In this document: piece by piece, positions 28,001 through 35,790 of the stretch
Layout of the letters: every line of letters starts with the position of its first letter
Numbering within the stretch: position 1 is the first letter of the stretch
Assembly: GCA_945866125.1 (NCBI GenBank)
Contig: CAMBFZ010000023.1
Span: 1 to 58,797, forward strand
Reading direction: 5' to 3'
Length of the DNA: 58,797 bases
Origin: Bordetella parapertussis
GTDB lineage: Bacteria > Pseudomonadota > Gammaproteobacteria > Burkholderiales > Burkholderiaceae_D
The notes under the pieces: model-generated
What the model saw: only the letters and a program-made list of their open reading frames with translations
The model's database searches: none
Told to the model about the DNA's origin: nothing
Made by a program: the position numbers and the translations under genes

Positions 28001-29109
28001 CGGCAGCCGGGCAGTTCCGGATGTCACGCTCGGGCTATGCAGTCAATCAGCTTAAGCTGCAAGTGGGCAGCAGTACCCTCACGGGTCGCGGCGTGCTTGA
28101 GACCATTAGCGGACAGGCCAAGCTCGACATTGCGCTGGCAGCGCCGCTGATTCAACTTGACGATTTCAAGACGGGTAGCTGGTCAGCGACAGGCGATGGC
28201 AGCATGCCGCTCGACGCTGCGCTGGACCAGGATGCGCTGCGTAAAAAGGCCACCGAGACCAGCGACCAGGTGCAGGGCATGTTGAGCCCGGCGATGTTAA
28301 AACGACTCAATGCGACACTGGCCGTTGAAGTAGAGCGGGTGATGTCGGGGCGTGACCAGCTCGGTGGCGGCAGTCTGCGGGCGCGACTCGAAAACGGTCG
28401 TGCCGATATCGGTCCTGTGAAGCTGGCCATGCCCGGTGGTGCCGCGCTTTTGTCGCTGGCTTATGAGCCGGGCGAGCGCGATGTCTGGGCAGACCTGAAA
28501 ATTGATGTCGACCGTTTTGATTACGGCGTGCTAGCGCGACGTATCAAACCTGAATCGGATATGGACGGGCGTTTTAGCGTGCATCTCGATGTCGCATCGC
28601 GGGCGGCTCGGCTGTCTGAAATTTTACGGCATGGAAGCGGTCAGCTGGATTTTGCAGTGTGGCCGCAAAATTTGAATGCAGGCGTGTTTGACATGTGGGC
28701 CGTGAATGTTCTGGTGGCCTTGCTGCCGACGCTGGACCCAAAGAACGAATCCAAGGTCAATTGCGCGATCGGTCGCTTTGCGCTTGACAATGGCAAGCTG
28801 ACTCAAAAACAGTTAGTGATCGATACCAGTCAGATGCGCGTGGCCGGTAATACGGCGATAAATTTTGCGGATGAAAAAATACGGATGCGCTTGCAGCCAC
28901 AAGCCAAGAGCGCGCAGTTTTTGAGCTTGGCCACGCCGATTGAAGTGCGTGGCGATTTCAAAAAGTTTTCGGTGGGGCCTAATGCCGGTGATGTGATGGA
29001 GACCGTGATCCGGTTGGCGACGTCGGTGGTGTGGGTGCCAATCAAAAAATTGTTTGTCGATAAGGTACCTGCCGATGGCAGCGACGTGTGCGTGCTGGCG
29101 CCACGTTAG
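25084..29109 (+). CDS. AsmA-family envelope protein
   Basis: 1341 residues from ATG 25084. One N-terminal membrane segment (about 12-38) is followed by the AsmA opening VRIDAAPYRASIGRLLSEQLGRAVYLDGALQ-like pattern. A very long periplasmic region of repeating beta strands follows. A C-terminal AsmA-like part has the GSGQLDFAVWPQNLNAGVFD and AIGRFALDNGKL segments, and MRVAGNTAINFADEKI near the end. Large AsmA-family proteins form bridge-like beta grooves between the membranes and are linked to phospholipid traffic and outer-membrane assembly. The gene stands alone and converges with the ferric ABC transporter genes. Confidence 0.9.
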   Translation: MSSKSRFAKPARLFLKIALAGLITLLTLLVLVAIVGVRIDAAPYRASIGRLLSEQLGRAVYLDGALQLELSMRPAMLIRKVRIAQPKEFGQADFLAIGELRVSLDLALLLKNKLRAEEIAGSDVRVLLQQRADGRNNWTFALPANAPAPAKSVKPLTPNTPNTLDQPDSEGLPELAANGLDIRKIILRKLNVEYRGVNGKPQYFSLDQLDATVPADGPMRAKASGRIDQTLRYQLAFDGGPFAALITDNTDWPFNIKLEFLDSIFTASGKLGDVNSSLRFGFGTPDLAKFGRLLEIDLPDAGAAGIGGLLRVAPGKITLTELSGVLGKTSLTGALAVDMQSERPRLSGALALPMLDLRPFLGQDTEDDEPPTNLRELYLSLARARLDLQQLNHYDMDLSLKVGQWLSLPGELHDAALSLQLADGKLALSLKATISGVPIKGLISADASKLRPSFGVTVSAEKSDIAGLATLLTGAKGIEGRLGRFQLALSSEGNRGQELMQSLAIKLALSDSKLSYGNVAGGKPVDFTLDKLALTLPAHNKLQGTMAGTLLGHPLHATLNGGALADSIEQGSTPLELIARSRGVVARIAGTLNAEQDNRSAKDASKESSKPNSSKANLVFSVGADRAGEVASWFGLRPNASVPLALGGSFSNTSNSNWQLSHLVFQLGRSTLYANVGRTGQGGRSHLDARIDIANIDSAELDSLLAPTGNTKKTLKSKAVPTLDIPILPQQIVLSDADVSVRVRKVDGTRLAMRDLSFDARLREGFMQPSAFRAHIADTAFEGALMLDLRAAVPRIQLWLAAADVNAGRILQELKLVDQLDATLARVGLYLDSQSSQLSALIANARLSGEIEGGKLVLKDKNTKSALHVALQQGVLSAAPGERVQLNLTGAMDAVPIAISLRSATAKDLINPALRVPFDLSIEAAQTRLALSGTLDRDIDARDVELAMQISGPHLEYLNPLLRVSLPPWGPWSAAGQFRMSRSGYAVNQLKLQVGSSTLTGRGVLETISGQAKLDIALAAPLIQLDDFKTGSWSATGDGSMPLDAALDQDALRKKATETSDQVQGMLSPAMLKRLNATLAVEVERVMSGRDQLGGGSLRARLENGRADIGPVKLAMPGGAALLSLAYEPGERDVWADLKIDVDRFDYGVLARRIKPESDMDGRFSVHLDVASRAARLSEILRHGSGQLDFAVWPQNLNAGVFDMWAVNVLVALLPTLDPKNESKVNCAIGRFALDNGKLTQKQLVIDTSQMRVAGNTAINFADEKIRMRLQPQAKSAQFLSLATPIEVRGDFKKFSVGPNAGDVMETVIRLATSVVWVPIKKLFVDKVPADGSDVCVLAPR

Positions 29110-29136
29110 CGCGGGAAAAATAAAAAAATCAAAAAC

Positions 29137-30225
29137 TCAAAAGCACACCACATGATCCAGCTCCACGCGAATGCCGATGCGTTCCCCAATGGCATGATCA
29201 TGATGGCTGGGCACCAGCGATAACACCACTTGTCCCGAGGGTAGCGCCAACGTGTAGAGAAATTGCGCGCCGCGGAAGGCCTTGTTCATCACCTGCGCCA
29301 GCACGGGGCTGGCGTCGTCGTGTTGGATATCGTCCGGTCGGACCAGTAATTCGATTGCATGGTTAAAGCCCGTTGCCGGCAAGCTGCCGTCCGGGTTGCG
29401 GTCGGGCTCGAACATGCCGAGCTCGGTGTGAATAAAACCGCTTTTGTCTTGCCGGCCCGGCAGCAGCACACCCTCGCCGATAAAGCCGGCAACAAAACGA
29501 TTCGCTGGTTCGTGATAGAGGTCCATTGGGCGCCCCCACTGTTGCAGGCGACCCTCGGACAGCACCGCCACTCGGTCGGCCACAGCAAAGGCTTCGTGCT
29601 GGTCGTGCGTGACAATCACGGCGGTGGTGCCGGTTTCTTTCAACAGGTTGCGCACTTCGATTGCCAGACGTTCACGCAAACTCACATCCAGATTAGAAAA
29701 AGGCTCATCCATCAGCAGCAGTTGCGGCTGCGGTGCGATGGCGCGCGCCAAAGCGACGCGCTGCTGCTGGCCACCGGAGAGCTCGTGCGGGGCGCGTTTG
29801 GCCAGCGCCTCAAGCCCAACGAGTTGCAGCATTACTTTAACGCGCTGCTGTTTGGTTTCACGATCTAGTCCGTGCAGACCAAAGCCGACATTGGCTGCGA
29901 CATCGAGATGCGGAAACAGGGCGTAATCCTGAAACACCATGCCGATCTGGCGCTGCTCAGGCGCCAGATGCACGCGGGGGCTGCCGACTTCGTGCTGATG
30001 CAGCACGACCCGTCCAGATTGGATACGTTGAAATCCGGCGATGGCACGTAGCACCGTGGTTTTGCCGCAGCCCGACGGGCCGAGCAAACAAGCGATTTCG
30101 CCTTGTTCGAGTTGCAACGACAAATCGTATACAACCGTTTGTTCGCCATGCCCGCTGGGATAAGCCAACTGCAGCGAGTCAAGTTCCAGGGCAAAAGACC
30201 GCGAGGGGGAAGGGGCCATGTTCAT
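29137..30225 (-). CDS. fbpC: Ferric iron ABC transporter ATP-binding protein (FbpC type)
   Basis: 362 residues from ATG 30225, whose ATGA overlaps the permease stop, so the two are translationally coupled. Walker A is GPSGCGKTT, the Q-loop is in GMVFQDYALFPHL, the signature is LSGGQQQR, Walker B is LLLMDEPFSNLD and the switch His lies in VTHDQHEA. After about residue 240 there is a C-terminal TOBE-like regulatory part. The sequence pattern is that of FbpC/thiamine/spermidine-type importers. With FbpA- and FbpB-like neighbours it should energise ferric-iron uptake. It is the last gene of the operon. Confidence 0.9.
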   Translation of the reverse strand: MNMAPSPSRSFALELDSLQLAYPSGHGEQTVVYDLSLQLEQGEIACLLGPSGCGKTTVLRAIAGFQRIQSGRVVLHQHEVGSPRVHLAPEQRQIGMVFQDYALFPHLDVAANVGFGLHGLDRETKQQRVKVMLQLVGLEALAKRAPHELSGGQQQRVALARAIAPQPQLLLMDEPFSNLDVSLRERLAIEVRNLLKETGTTAVIVTHDQHEAFAVADRVAVLSEGRLQQWGRPMDLYHEPANRFVAGFIGEGVLLPGRQDKSGFIHTELGMFEPDRNPDGSLPATGFNHAIELLVRPDDIQHDDASPVLAQVMNKAFRGAQFLYTLALPSGQVVLSLVPSHHDHAIGERIGIRVELDHVVCF

Positions 30226-31835
30226 GATTGTTCGCTTTCTTTCACTAGCAGGATCACCGGTAACAAGCCTGCAACGACGATGCACAGGCTGGGCAAAGCA
30301 GCGCGGTCCCACATGCCTTCGGAGCTCATTTCAAAGACGCGCACAGCTAGCGTGTCCCAGCCAAAAGGGCGCGTCATCAGCGTAATGGGCATCTCTTTCA
30401 TTACCTCGACAAAGACCAGCAGGCTGGCGCTCAGCCAGCCGGATTTCAGCATGGGAATGTGCAGCCGCCGCAGCATCTGCCAGCGTCCCAGCCCCATGCT
30501 GCGTGCCGCTTGTTCCTGGTGCGGCGTAATGCGTTGCATCGCTGCTTGCATCGGCTCGAAGCCCACCGCCATGAAGCGCGCAGTTAAGGCCAATAGCATC
30601 ACCGCCAGCGTGCCTTTTAACACCGGCGCGGGCTGGACGCCCAGGTTCTGCCACACCGGTAGTAAAAATTGATCCAGCCACGCCACCGGTACAAACAGAC
30701 CAACCGAGAGCAACATGCCCGGGAGCGCATACCCCAAGGTAGCCAGGCGTACCCAACTTTGTGTGAGCGCGCCAGGGTGCTGGCGCTGCGCGTAAGCGAT
30801 CCAGAGTCCGGCGCTCACCACAATGACAGCGGCCAATGCCGACAATAGCAGCGAATGCCCGATAAAACCCCAATACCGCGCGTCCCAGTCCGTGGGGGCT
30901 ACTTGCCATACCCAGAGCAGCAATTGCCCGACCGGTACGGCAAAAGCGAGCAGAAAAATAATGCTGCACCATAAAAAAGCCAGCCCCCCGCGCATGCCTG
31001 GCAGGCCGATGCGGGTGCTTACGTGTGCCTTGCTGTGCGCTCCGGCAGAGGTGAAGCGTCGCTGTCCGCGTGAGCGTTGTTCCAGCCAGAGTAAAACCAA
31101 TACCGTCAGAGCCAGCAGCGACGCCAATTGGGACGCCACCGGCAGGTTGAATAAACCCAGCCAGGCTTTGTAGATGGCGGTGGTGAAGGTGTCGATATTA
31201 AAAATGGCCACGGTACCAAAATCAGCCAGCATTTCCATCAGCGCCAGCGAGATACCGGCCATCCACCATGGGCGCGACATCGGTAACGCAACCCGGAAAA
31301 AAGCCTGCACACGATTGAGCCCCAGCGTTTGTGCTGCTTCAAGGCTGCGTTGACCCTGTGTCAGAAAAGCCTGGCGAGCCAGCAGATAGACATAAGGGTA
31401 GAGCGTGAGGCCAAACACTAAAATCGCGCCACCCATCGAGCGTATCGGTGGCAACGCATTGCGCAGGCCGAGCGTGTCACGCAAAAAAGTTTGCAGCGCC
31501 CCACTGTAGTCCAGCAAGCCCACTTCGACGGCGGCCAGCACATAAGCCGGCAGGGCTAGCGGCAGGATCAGCGCCCAGCTGAAAAAACGCCGTCCGGGAA
31601 ATTCGCACAGCGCGGTAAGCCAGGCCAGCGAGACACCCAGCAGGCCGACCATGACCGCTACCCCGACGGCCATGATGGCAGTATTGCGCAGCACGGCCGG
31701 CAGCACATAGGCGCGCAGATGTTGCCACACCTCGGGTTGCGGATGCAGCCAGCTACCCAGCACCACAGCAAGGGGAATGAGGGTCAGCAATGACAGCGCC
31801 AGCACTGACCAGGCAGGGCGCGCGCGGGTCGTCAT
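30222..31835 (-). CDS. fbpB: Ferric iron ABC transporter permease (FbpB type)
   Basis: 537 residues in two homologous halves of about six membrane segments each, as in FbpB/ThiP. Each half has an EAA loop contacting the ATPase: EAAQTLGLNRVQAFFRVALP and QAARSMGLGRWQMLRRLHIP. It starts 7 bases after the substrate-binding protein gene and overlaps the ATPase gene by 4 bases. It forms the inner-membrane channel for the cargo delivered by the FbpA-like protein. Confidence 0.9.
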   Translation of the reverse strand: MTTRARPAWSVLALSLLTLIPLAVVLGSWLHPQPEVWQHLRAYVLPAVLRNTAIMAVGVAVMVGLLGVSLAWLTALCEFPGRRFFSWALILPLALPAYVLAAVEVGLLDYSGALQTFLRDTLGLRNALPPIRSMGGAILVFGLTLYPYVYLLARQAFLTQGQRSLEAAQTLGLNRVQAFFRVALPMSRPWWMAGISLALMEMLADFGTVAIFNIDTFTTAIYKAWLGLFNLPVASQLASLLALTVLVLLWLEQRSRGQRRFTSAGAHSKAHVSTRIGLPGMRGGLAFLWCSIIFLLAFAVPVGQLLLWVWQVAPTDWDARYWGFIGHSLLLSALAAVIVVSAGLWIAYAQRQHPGALTQSWVRLATLGYALPGMLLSVGLFVPVAWLDQFLLPVWQNLGVQPAPVLKGTLAVMLLALTARFMAVGFEPMQAAMQRITPHQEQAARSMGLGRWQMLRRLHIPMLKSGWLSASLLVFVEVMKEMPITLMTRPFGWDTLAVRVFEMSSEGMWDRAALPSLCIVVAGLLPVILLVKESEQS

Positions 31836-31842
31836 CCAGTCT

Positions 31843-32862
31843 TCATCGGTAGCCGGCGCGATCCATCAGACGGGTCGCGTTGACCTGGAGCTCACCGGCC
31901 TTGGAGACATTGATGAGATTGGATCTGAACGGACCCCAGGCGCTGACGAGCGAATCTGCCTTGACCTTGGGGTTGGCGGGGAATTCGAGATCCTGATCAG
32001 CATAAAAATGCTGCGCGACATCCGAGGACAAAAATTCGATCAGCTTTTGGGCGCCGGCCAAGTTTTTAGCGTGGCGGGTCACACCGGCGCCGGAGACGTT
32101 GACGTGCACGCCGCTGGTTTGTTGGTTGGCCCAAAACAGGCCGACTGGAAATGCCGGGTCTTTGTCGAGCACACGACCGAGGTAGTAGGTGTTGACGATG
32201 CCCACCTGACACTGACCGGCAGCGATTGCTTTAAGCAAAGCGGTATCGTCCGGGAAGACATCGGTGGCCAGATTGGCGACCCAGCCTTTGACGATGGCTT
32301 CGGTTTTGGCTTCGCCCTGCTCAGCAATCATCATCGCAATAAGAGACTGGTTATAGACCTTTTTGCTGGTGCGAAGGCAGAGCTTGCCTTTCCATTTTGG
32401 GTCGGCCAGGTCTTCGTAGGTGGACAGCTCTTTGGGCTGAACGGATTTTTTGCTGTAAACGATGGTGCGGGCACGCACGGATAAACCAAACCAGCGATTG
32501 CCGGGGTCGCGCAGGTGGGCGGGAATATGTTGAGTCAGGACACTGGACGTGATCGGCTGCAGCAGCTCTTGCTGCGCGGCCTGCCACAGGTTGCCAGCGT
32601 CAACGGTAATGAGAACATCGGCCGGGGTGCTGCTGCCTTCGGCGTTGAGGCGGGCTAAAAGTGGGCCTTCGCCCGCGGTCAGCAGACGAATTTCGGTGCC
32701 AGTCTCTTTGCTGTAGCGGTCCAGCAGGGGTTTGAGCAGCTGTTCGTTACGTGCCGAGTAAACGGTGACGGTGTCGGCCGTGGCGGCAACAGCGGCCACG
32801 AGCAGGCACGCAGCGGACAGGGCGCGCAGGAGATGACGGTTCAGGCTGGTAGTGGTGGACAT
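31843..32862 (-). CDS. fbpA: Ferric iron ABC transporter substrate-binding protein (FbpA type)
   Basis: 339 residues with a signal peptide (1-29, ending AATA). The mature part opens with the family pattern VTVYSARNEQLLKPLLDRY. The Tyr pair in NTYYLGR matches the ferric-ion ligands of FbpA/FutA proteins. It should capture Fe(III) in the periplasm and hand it to the permease downstream. A Fur-box-like palindrome lies 75 bases before the start, fitting iron repression. A related cargo such as another metal cannot be ruled out, given the NikR gene further upstream. Confidence 0.88.
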   Translation of the reverse strand: MSTTTSLNRHLLRALSAACLLVAAVAATADTVTVYSARNEQLLKPLLDRYSKETGTEIRLLTAGEGPLLARLNAEGSSTPADVLITVDAGNLWQAAQQELLQPITSSVLTQHIPAHLRDPGNRWFGLSVRARTIVYSKKSVQPKELSTYEDLADPKWKGKLCLRTSKKVYNQSLIAMMIAEQGEAKTEAIVKGWVANLATDVFPDDTALLKAIAAGQCQVGIVNTYYLGRVLDKDPAFPVGLFWANQQTSGVHVNVSGAGVTRHAKNLAGAQKLIEFLSSDVAQHFYADQDLEFPANPKVKADSLVSAWGPFRSNLINVSKAGELQVNATRLMDRAGYR

Positions 32863-32901
32863 GATGGGTGCGAGCAGTATGGGTTCGTTGAAATTAGCTC
32901 A

Positions 32902-32916
32902 GTAAGCTTAGCTTAC
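32902..32916. promoter_or_regulatory. Perfect palindrome in the fbpA leader
   Basis: GTAAGC-TTA-GCTTAC is a perfect 6-3-6 inverted repeat 40 bases upstream of the fbpA start, between it and the Fur-like box. It could be a second operator or a small RNA stem. No regulator is identified. Confidence 0.5.
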
Positions 32917-32936
32917 CTGACCAAAATTTTACCACT

Positions 32937-32955
32937 AATGAGAACCATTCTCAAT
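32937..32955. promoter_or_regulatory. Fur-box-like operator upstream of fbpA
   Basis: The core TGAGAA-CCA-TTCTCA is a perfect 6-3-6 palindrome flanked by AA and AT. It resembles the Fur consensus built on GATAAT/ATTATC and the common TGAGAATCATTCTCA form. It lies 75 bases upstream of the fbpA start on minus. Iron-dependent repression of fbpABC is expected. Confidence 0.75.
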
Positions 32956-33015
32956 TAAATTGTGCGTGCCCATGCAGGGTACGCAACCGCGATTGCCAGC
33001 TAGGGTGGAGGAGTT

Positions 33016-33025
33016 GGGGGGGGGG
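33016..33025. repeat. Run of ten G upstream of fbpA
   Basis: An uninterrupted G10 on plus (C10 on the fbpA coding strand), about 150 bases before the fbpA start and 60 bases beyond the Fur-like box. Such tracts change length by slippage and can vary promoter activity. Confidence 0.9.
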
Positions 33026-33126
33026 CTGTTAAACAATACGCGGCAACCTACTAACGCGCGTCCCGCTGCAAATGAGACTCGCCGCTCGCGCGGCTTCGGC
33101 TATTGCTTCGCCCCTGTTAAGCGAAG

Positions 33127-35205
33127 TTAAAACCGCGTAATGAGCGCCACCCTGAACGAGCGCGGTTCGACCGGATGAAAGTGGATGTCCGGTGTCGCAC
33201 TGCCGGCGGGTTCACTCGCCAGCCGCGATGCGTAATAGTACTGAATGGCCGGGTCTTGTCGGTTCGTTAAATTAAATCCCATCAGCTCAAGCCGGGTGTC
33301 TTTGTTGAGCCGATATCCAAGCCGTCCATTGAGGCTCATGGTCGCGTTTGAACGCACGCTATTGTCTTCTACCAGCGGACGCGGTCCGAAATAGCGCAAC
33401 TGCATCGAGCCATACGCGGCTCCATTGTTGTCCACAATCGCTGCCAGCGAAGCGACCCCTTCGACGGCACCGGGTACACGTGAGCCCTCGGCTGCTACAT
33501 CCCGAAAACGTGCCCGTGTCATCGCCAGGTCGGCGTCAATGGTGAGCCAACTCGTGGGCTTGTAATAATTATTAAATTCCCAACCGATGCGCCGGCTTGG
33601 CCGGCCGGCCTCGGTGGTGCCCGCATCGCCGATAAAGATCAGCTCTGACGCAAAGTCGAGCTGAAACACAGCCAGCGTACTTTGCAGACCCGGTAGCCAT
33701 TCGCTGCGCATGCCTAATTCATAGCCGGTAGAACGTACCAGACCCGGCACCCGATCCGCGGGCAAGCCGCTCACCGGGTCAGTTCTGATGGTAGTGCCGC
33801 GCGCGTCATTGCTGTGAAAGCCATTGCCCGCATTGACGTAGTACTCGGTCTTTTGCCATGGCCCGAAGACCAGCGCCAGCTTGGGGCTGATGATGCTGTC
33901 ATTGATCACACCCGAGTTCGCCGCCAGCTTCTGACTGTTGACATCAAACCGGTAAGCGTCCGCCCGCGCACCGGCGACGGTACGGAATTTATCATTCCAA
34001 TGAACGTGATTTTCAAAAAAAGCACCGGCGCTGCTTTGAACAATATGATCCGCACGCGTCGTGCCGATGCGCGCACGTGCTTGCGTGTTGTACAGGCCGT
34101 TATAAATATTATCGTTTTGCAGTTGCAGGCCGATGGTGTTGATCGCTTCCTTACCCAAGCCTTTGATGTCCCAGCTATGCGACAGATTGATGCCGGTTGT
34201 TACGCGCCGATCACGCTGATTAAATTGATCGCCTTGTACCGGATTGTCGAGAAAATAGGTGAAGTTGGAATACAGATCCAGACTATTTTGAATCACGTAG
34301 GCATTGACGCTGGTGGTTTTGCCGGCGCCGGATTGACGCCATTCGCCCGACACGCTATGCCGTTGCGCCAAGCCGCCATCGCTGTTGTCGACCGCGCCAA
34401 AACGCGACAGCGCACCGGACTGCAAGGCGCGCAAGGGGATCTGATCGGTCGCATTCCATTTGCCTGAATAGCTCATCGCATTGATGTTCCAGCCATTGGC
34501 CGGGGTACCGGCGCTGTAGCGCAGTACCCCATTGAACTTGCGGTAGTTGTCAGGGTTGATCCATGGGCCGTCATAATGCGAGGCCTCCAACGCATAGAGC
34601 AGCTTGCCATCAGCATAGTCAAGCGAATTGGCCATCAGCGTGCGACCAAAGCCGTTTTGTCCGAGCCCGACACTAAGCAAACCACGCTCGAGCGTTTCGG
34701 CGTAATGAATATGTGCCGCACCAGCCGACGCAAAGTCACCTTCGGTTAAGTAATAGGGCCCTTTTTTGTACTGCAGCCCTTCGACTAATTCAGGAATAAT
34801 AAAATTCAGATCCGCCCAGCCTTGCCCGTGACCGTGGCTGCGCTGGTTGATCGGCATGCCTTCTATCGACAGTCGGATGTCGGTGCCATGATCAAGGTTC
34901 ATCCCGCGCAAATAAAACTGATTCGCCTTGCCTTCGCCGCTATGCTGGCTGACGATCAGGCCGGGCATGACTTCAAGCACTTCACCGGTGCGAAAGACCA
35001 CACGAGACTCGAGTTGTGCCTGACCGACTTCCCCTTCGTTGGCCGTATCAGCTACCCCAAGCTGACTCTCGCGCGAGGCCGTGACCTCGACTTTGCCCAG
35101 AGTCTTGTCGCCCTCGGCAGCCCAGGCGACATGGATCGCCGAGGCCAGCAAAGACAGGGTCAGCACGTAAGAACGATGACGGGAGGACGTACTACGCAAT
35201 GGCAT
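33127..35205 (-). CDS. TonB-dependent outer-membrane receptor, NikR-linked
   Basis: 692 residues from ATG 35205, which begins a signal peptide (about 1-30, ending AWAAEG). The plug domain follows (KVEVTASRESQ, then LEVMPGLIVSQHSGEGKANQFYLRGMNLDHGTD in two family-typical blocks). A C-terminal 22-strand-type barrel ends in VALITRF with terminal Phe. A His-rich stretch in the plug (RSHGHGQGW) could bind metal. The gene follows nikR by 75 bases on the same strand, so nickel or another metal complex is the likely cargo; iron is also possible because fbpABC comes next. The cargo is inferred from context only. Confidence 0.9.
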   Translation of the reverse strand: MPLRSTSSRHRSYVLTLSLLASAIHVAWAAEGDKTLGKVEVTASRESQLGVADTANEGEVGQAQLESRVVFRTGEVLEVMPGLIVSQHSGEGKANQFYLRGMNLDHGTDIRLSIEGMPINQRSHGHGQGWADLNFIIPELVEGLQYKKGPYYLTEGDFASAGAAHIHYAETLERGLLSVGLGQNGFGRTLMANSLDYADGKLLYALEASHYDGPWINPDNYRKFNGVLRYSAGTPANGWNINAMSYSGKWNATDQIPLRALQSGALSRFGAVDNSDGGLAQRHSVSGEWRQSGAGKTTSVNAYVIQNSLDLYSNFTYFLDNPVQGDQFNQRDRRVTTGINLSHSWDIKGLGKEAINTIGLQLQNDNIYNGLYNTQARARIGTTRADHIVQSSAGAFFENHVHWNDKFRTVAGARADAYRFDVNSQKLAANSGVINDSIISPKLALVFGPWQKTEYYVNAGNGFHSNDARGTTIRTDPVSGLPADRVPGLVRSTGYELGMRSEWLPGLQSTLAVFQLDFASELIFIGDAGTTEAGRPSRRIGWEFNNYYKPTSWLTIDADLAMTRARFRDVAAEGSRVPGAVEGVASLAAIVDNNGAAYGSMQLRYFGPRPLVEDNSVRSNATMSLNGRLGYRLNKDTRLELMGFNLTNRQDPAIQYYYASRLASEPAGSATPDIHFHPVEPRSFRVALITRF

Positions 35206-35242
35206 GGGTAACGGCAAGTGAATAAACAATCGATGCGGAGAA

Positions 35243-35254
35243 TTGTATCACACG
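35243..35254. promoter_or_regulatory. Candidate shared regulatory motif upstream of the TonB receptor
   Basis: TTGTATCACACG on plus. A near-identical motif (TTGTATCATCACG on minus, 35777-35789) lies upstream of nikR, in opposite orientation relative to the gene it precedes. It could be a NikR operator half-site; this is inferred from position and similarity only. Confidence 0.4.
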
Positions 35255-35280
35255 AATTTTATTTTTCTTCTTACGATCAG

Positions 35281-35748
35281 CTAACGCGTTGGTTTCAGAT
35301 GCGTATGTAGTTGTTCGGCATGTCCATGCAGATGCCGGTATTTTTCACGTTCAACTGAAATAATATTTACTGCACCATGATGTACGCCGCGTTCGGCCAT
35401 CATCGCGTTGGCAAATTCGCGTACCCGCGCCGTCGGCCCTTGCAGAATCACGCTCTCGATACAGTGCGCATGATCGAGATGGGCGTGCATCGTCGATACC
35501 GTCAGATCATGATGCGCGTGCTGTAGTCCGGTGAGCCGTTCGGCTAAGTCACGCTCATGATGATTAAAGGTGTAACTCAAATTGGCGATGCAATGCTGTT
35601 TGCCCGAGGTGGATGTGGGTGCTGTTTCAAGCTCACGGCGCAAAATATCGCGCATGGCTTCAGAGCGATTGCTGTAGCCGCGCGACGCAATCAGCGCATC
35701 AAAACTTGTAGCAAGGTCGTCGTCGAGTGAAATGGTGAAGCGTTCCAT
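35281..35748 (-). CDS. nikR: Nickel-responsive transcriptional regulator NikR
   Basis: 155 residues from ATG 35748, set by CGGAG 7 bases upstream rather than the in-frame TTG 35754. The N-terminus is a ribbon-helix-helix DNA-binding domain (RFTISLDDDLATSFDALI, GYSNRSEAMRDILR). The C-terminal ACT-like metal domain carries the nickel-site residues in the right spacing: His in HAHHDLTV (77-80), His88, His90 and Cys96. A His-rich tail follows (HGHAEQLHTH). NikR represses nickel-uptake genes when nickel is plentiful. Its nearest target is the TonB receptor gene downstream, and it may repress itself. Confidence 0.94.
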   Translation of the reverse strand: MERFTISLDDDLATSFDALIASRGYSNRSEAMRDILRRELETAPTSTSGKQHCIANLSYTFNHHERDLAERLTGLQHAHHDLTVSTMHAHLDHAHCIESVILQGPTARVREFANAMMAERGVHHGAVNIISVEREKYRHLHGHAEQLHTHLKPTR

Positions 35749-35776
35749 GGCCAACTCCGGTTGAAAATACGTTGGC

Positions 35777-35789
35777 CGTGATGATACAA
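35777..35789. promoter_or_regulatory. Candidate shared regulatory motif upstream of nikR
   Basis: CGTGATGATACAA on plus, i.e. TTGTATCATCACG on the nikR strand, 29 bases before the nikR start. It matches the motif ahead of the TonB receptor except for one extra base. Possible NikR autoregulatory site. Confidence 0.4.
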
Positions 35790-35790
35790 C

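Noticed and set aside
33103..33126. CTTCGC/GCGAAG hairpin just after the TonB receptor gene
   Set aside because: Six-base stem without a T-run on minus; too weak to call a terminator.
33814..34467. Long plus-strand open frame inside the TonB receptor gene
   Set aside because: Antisense shadow of a GC-rich gene; no domain or start signal.
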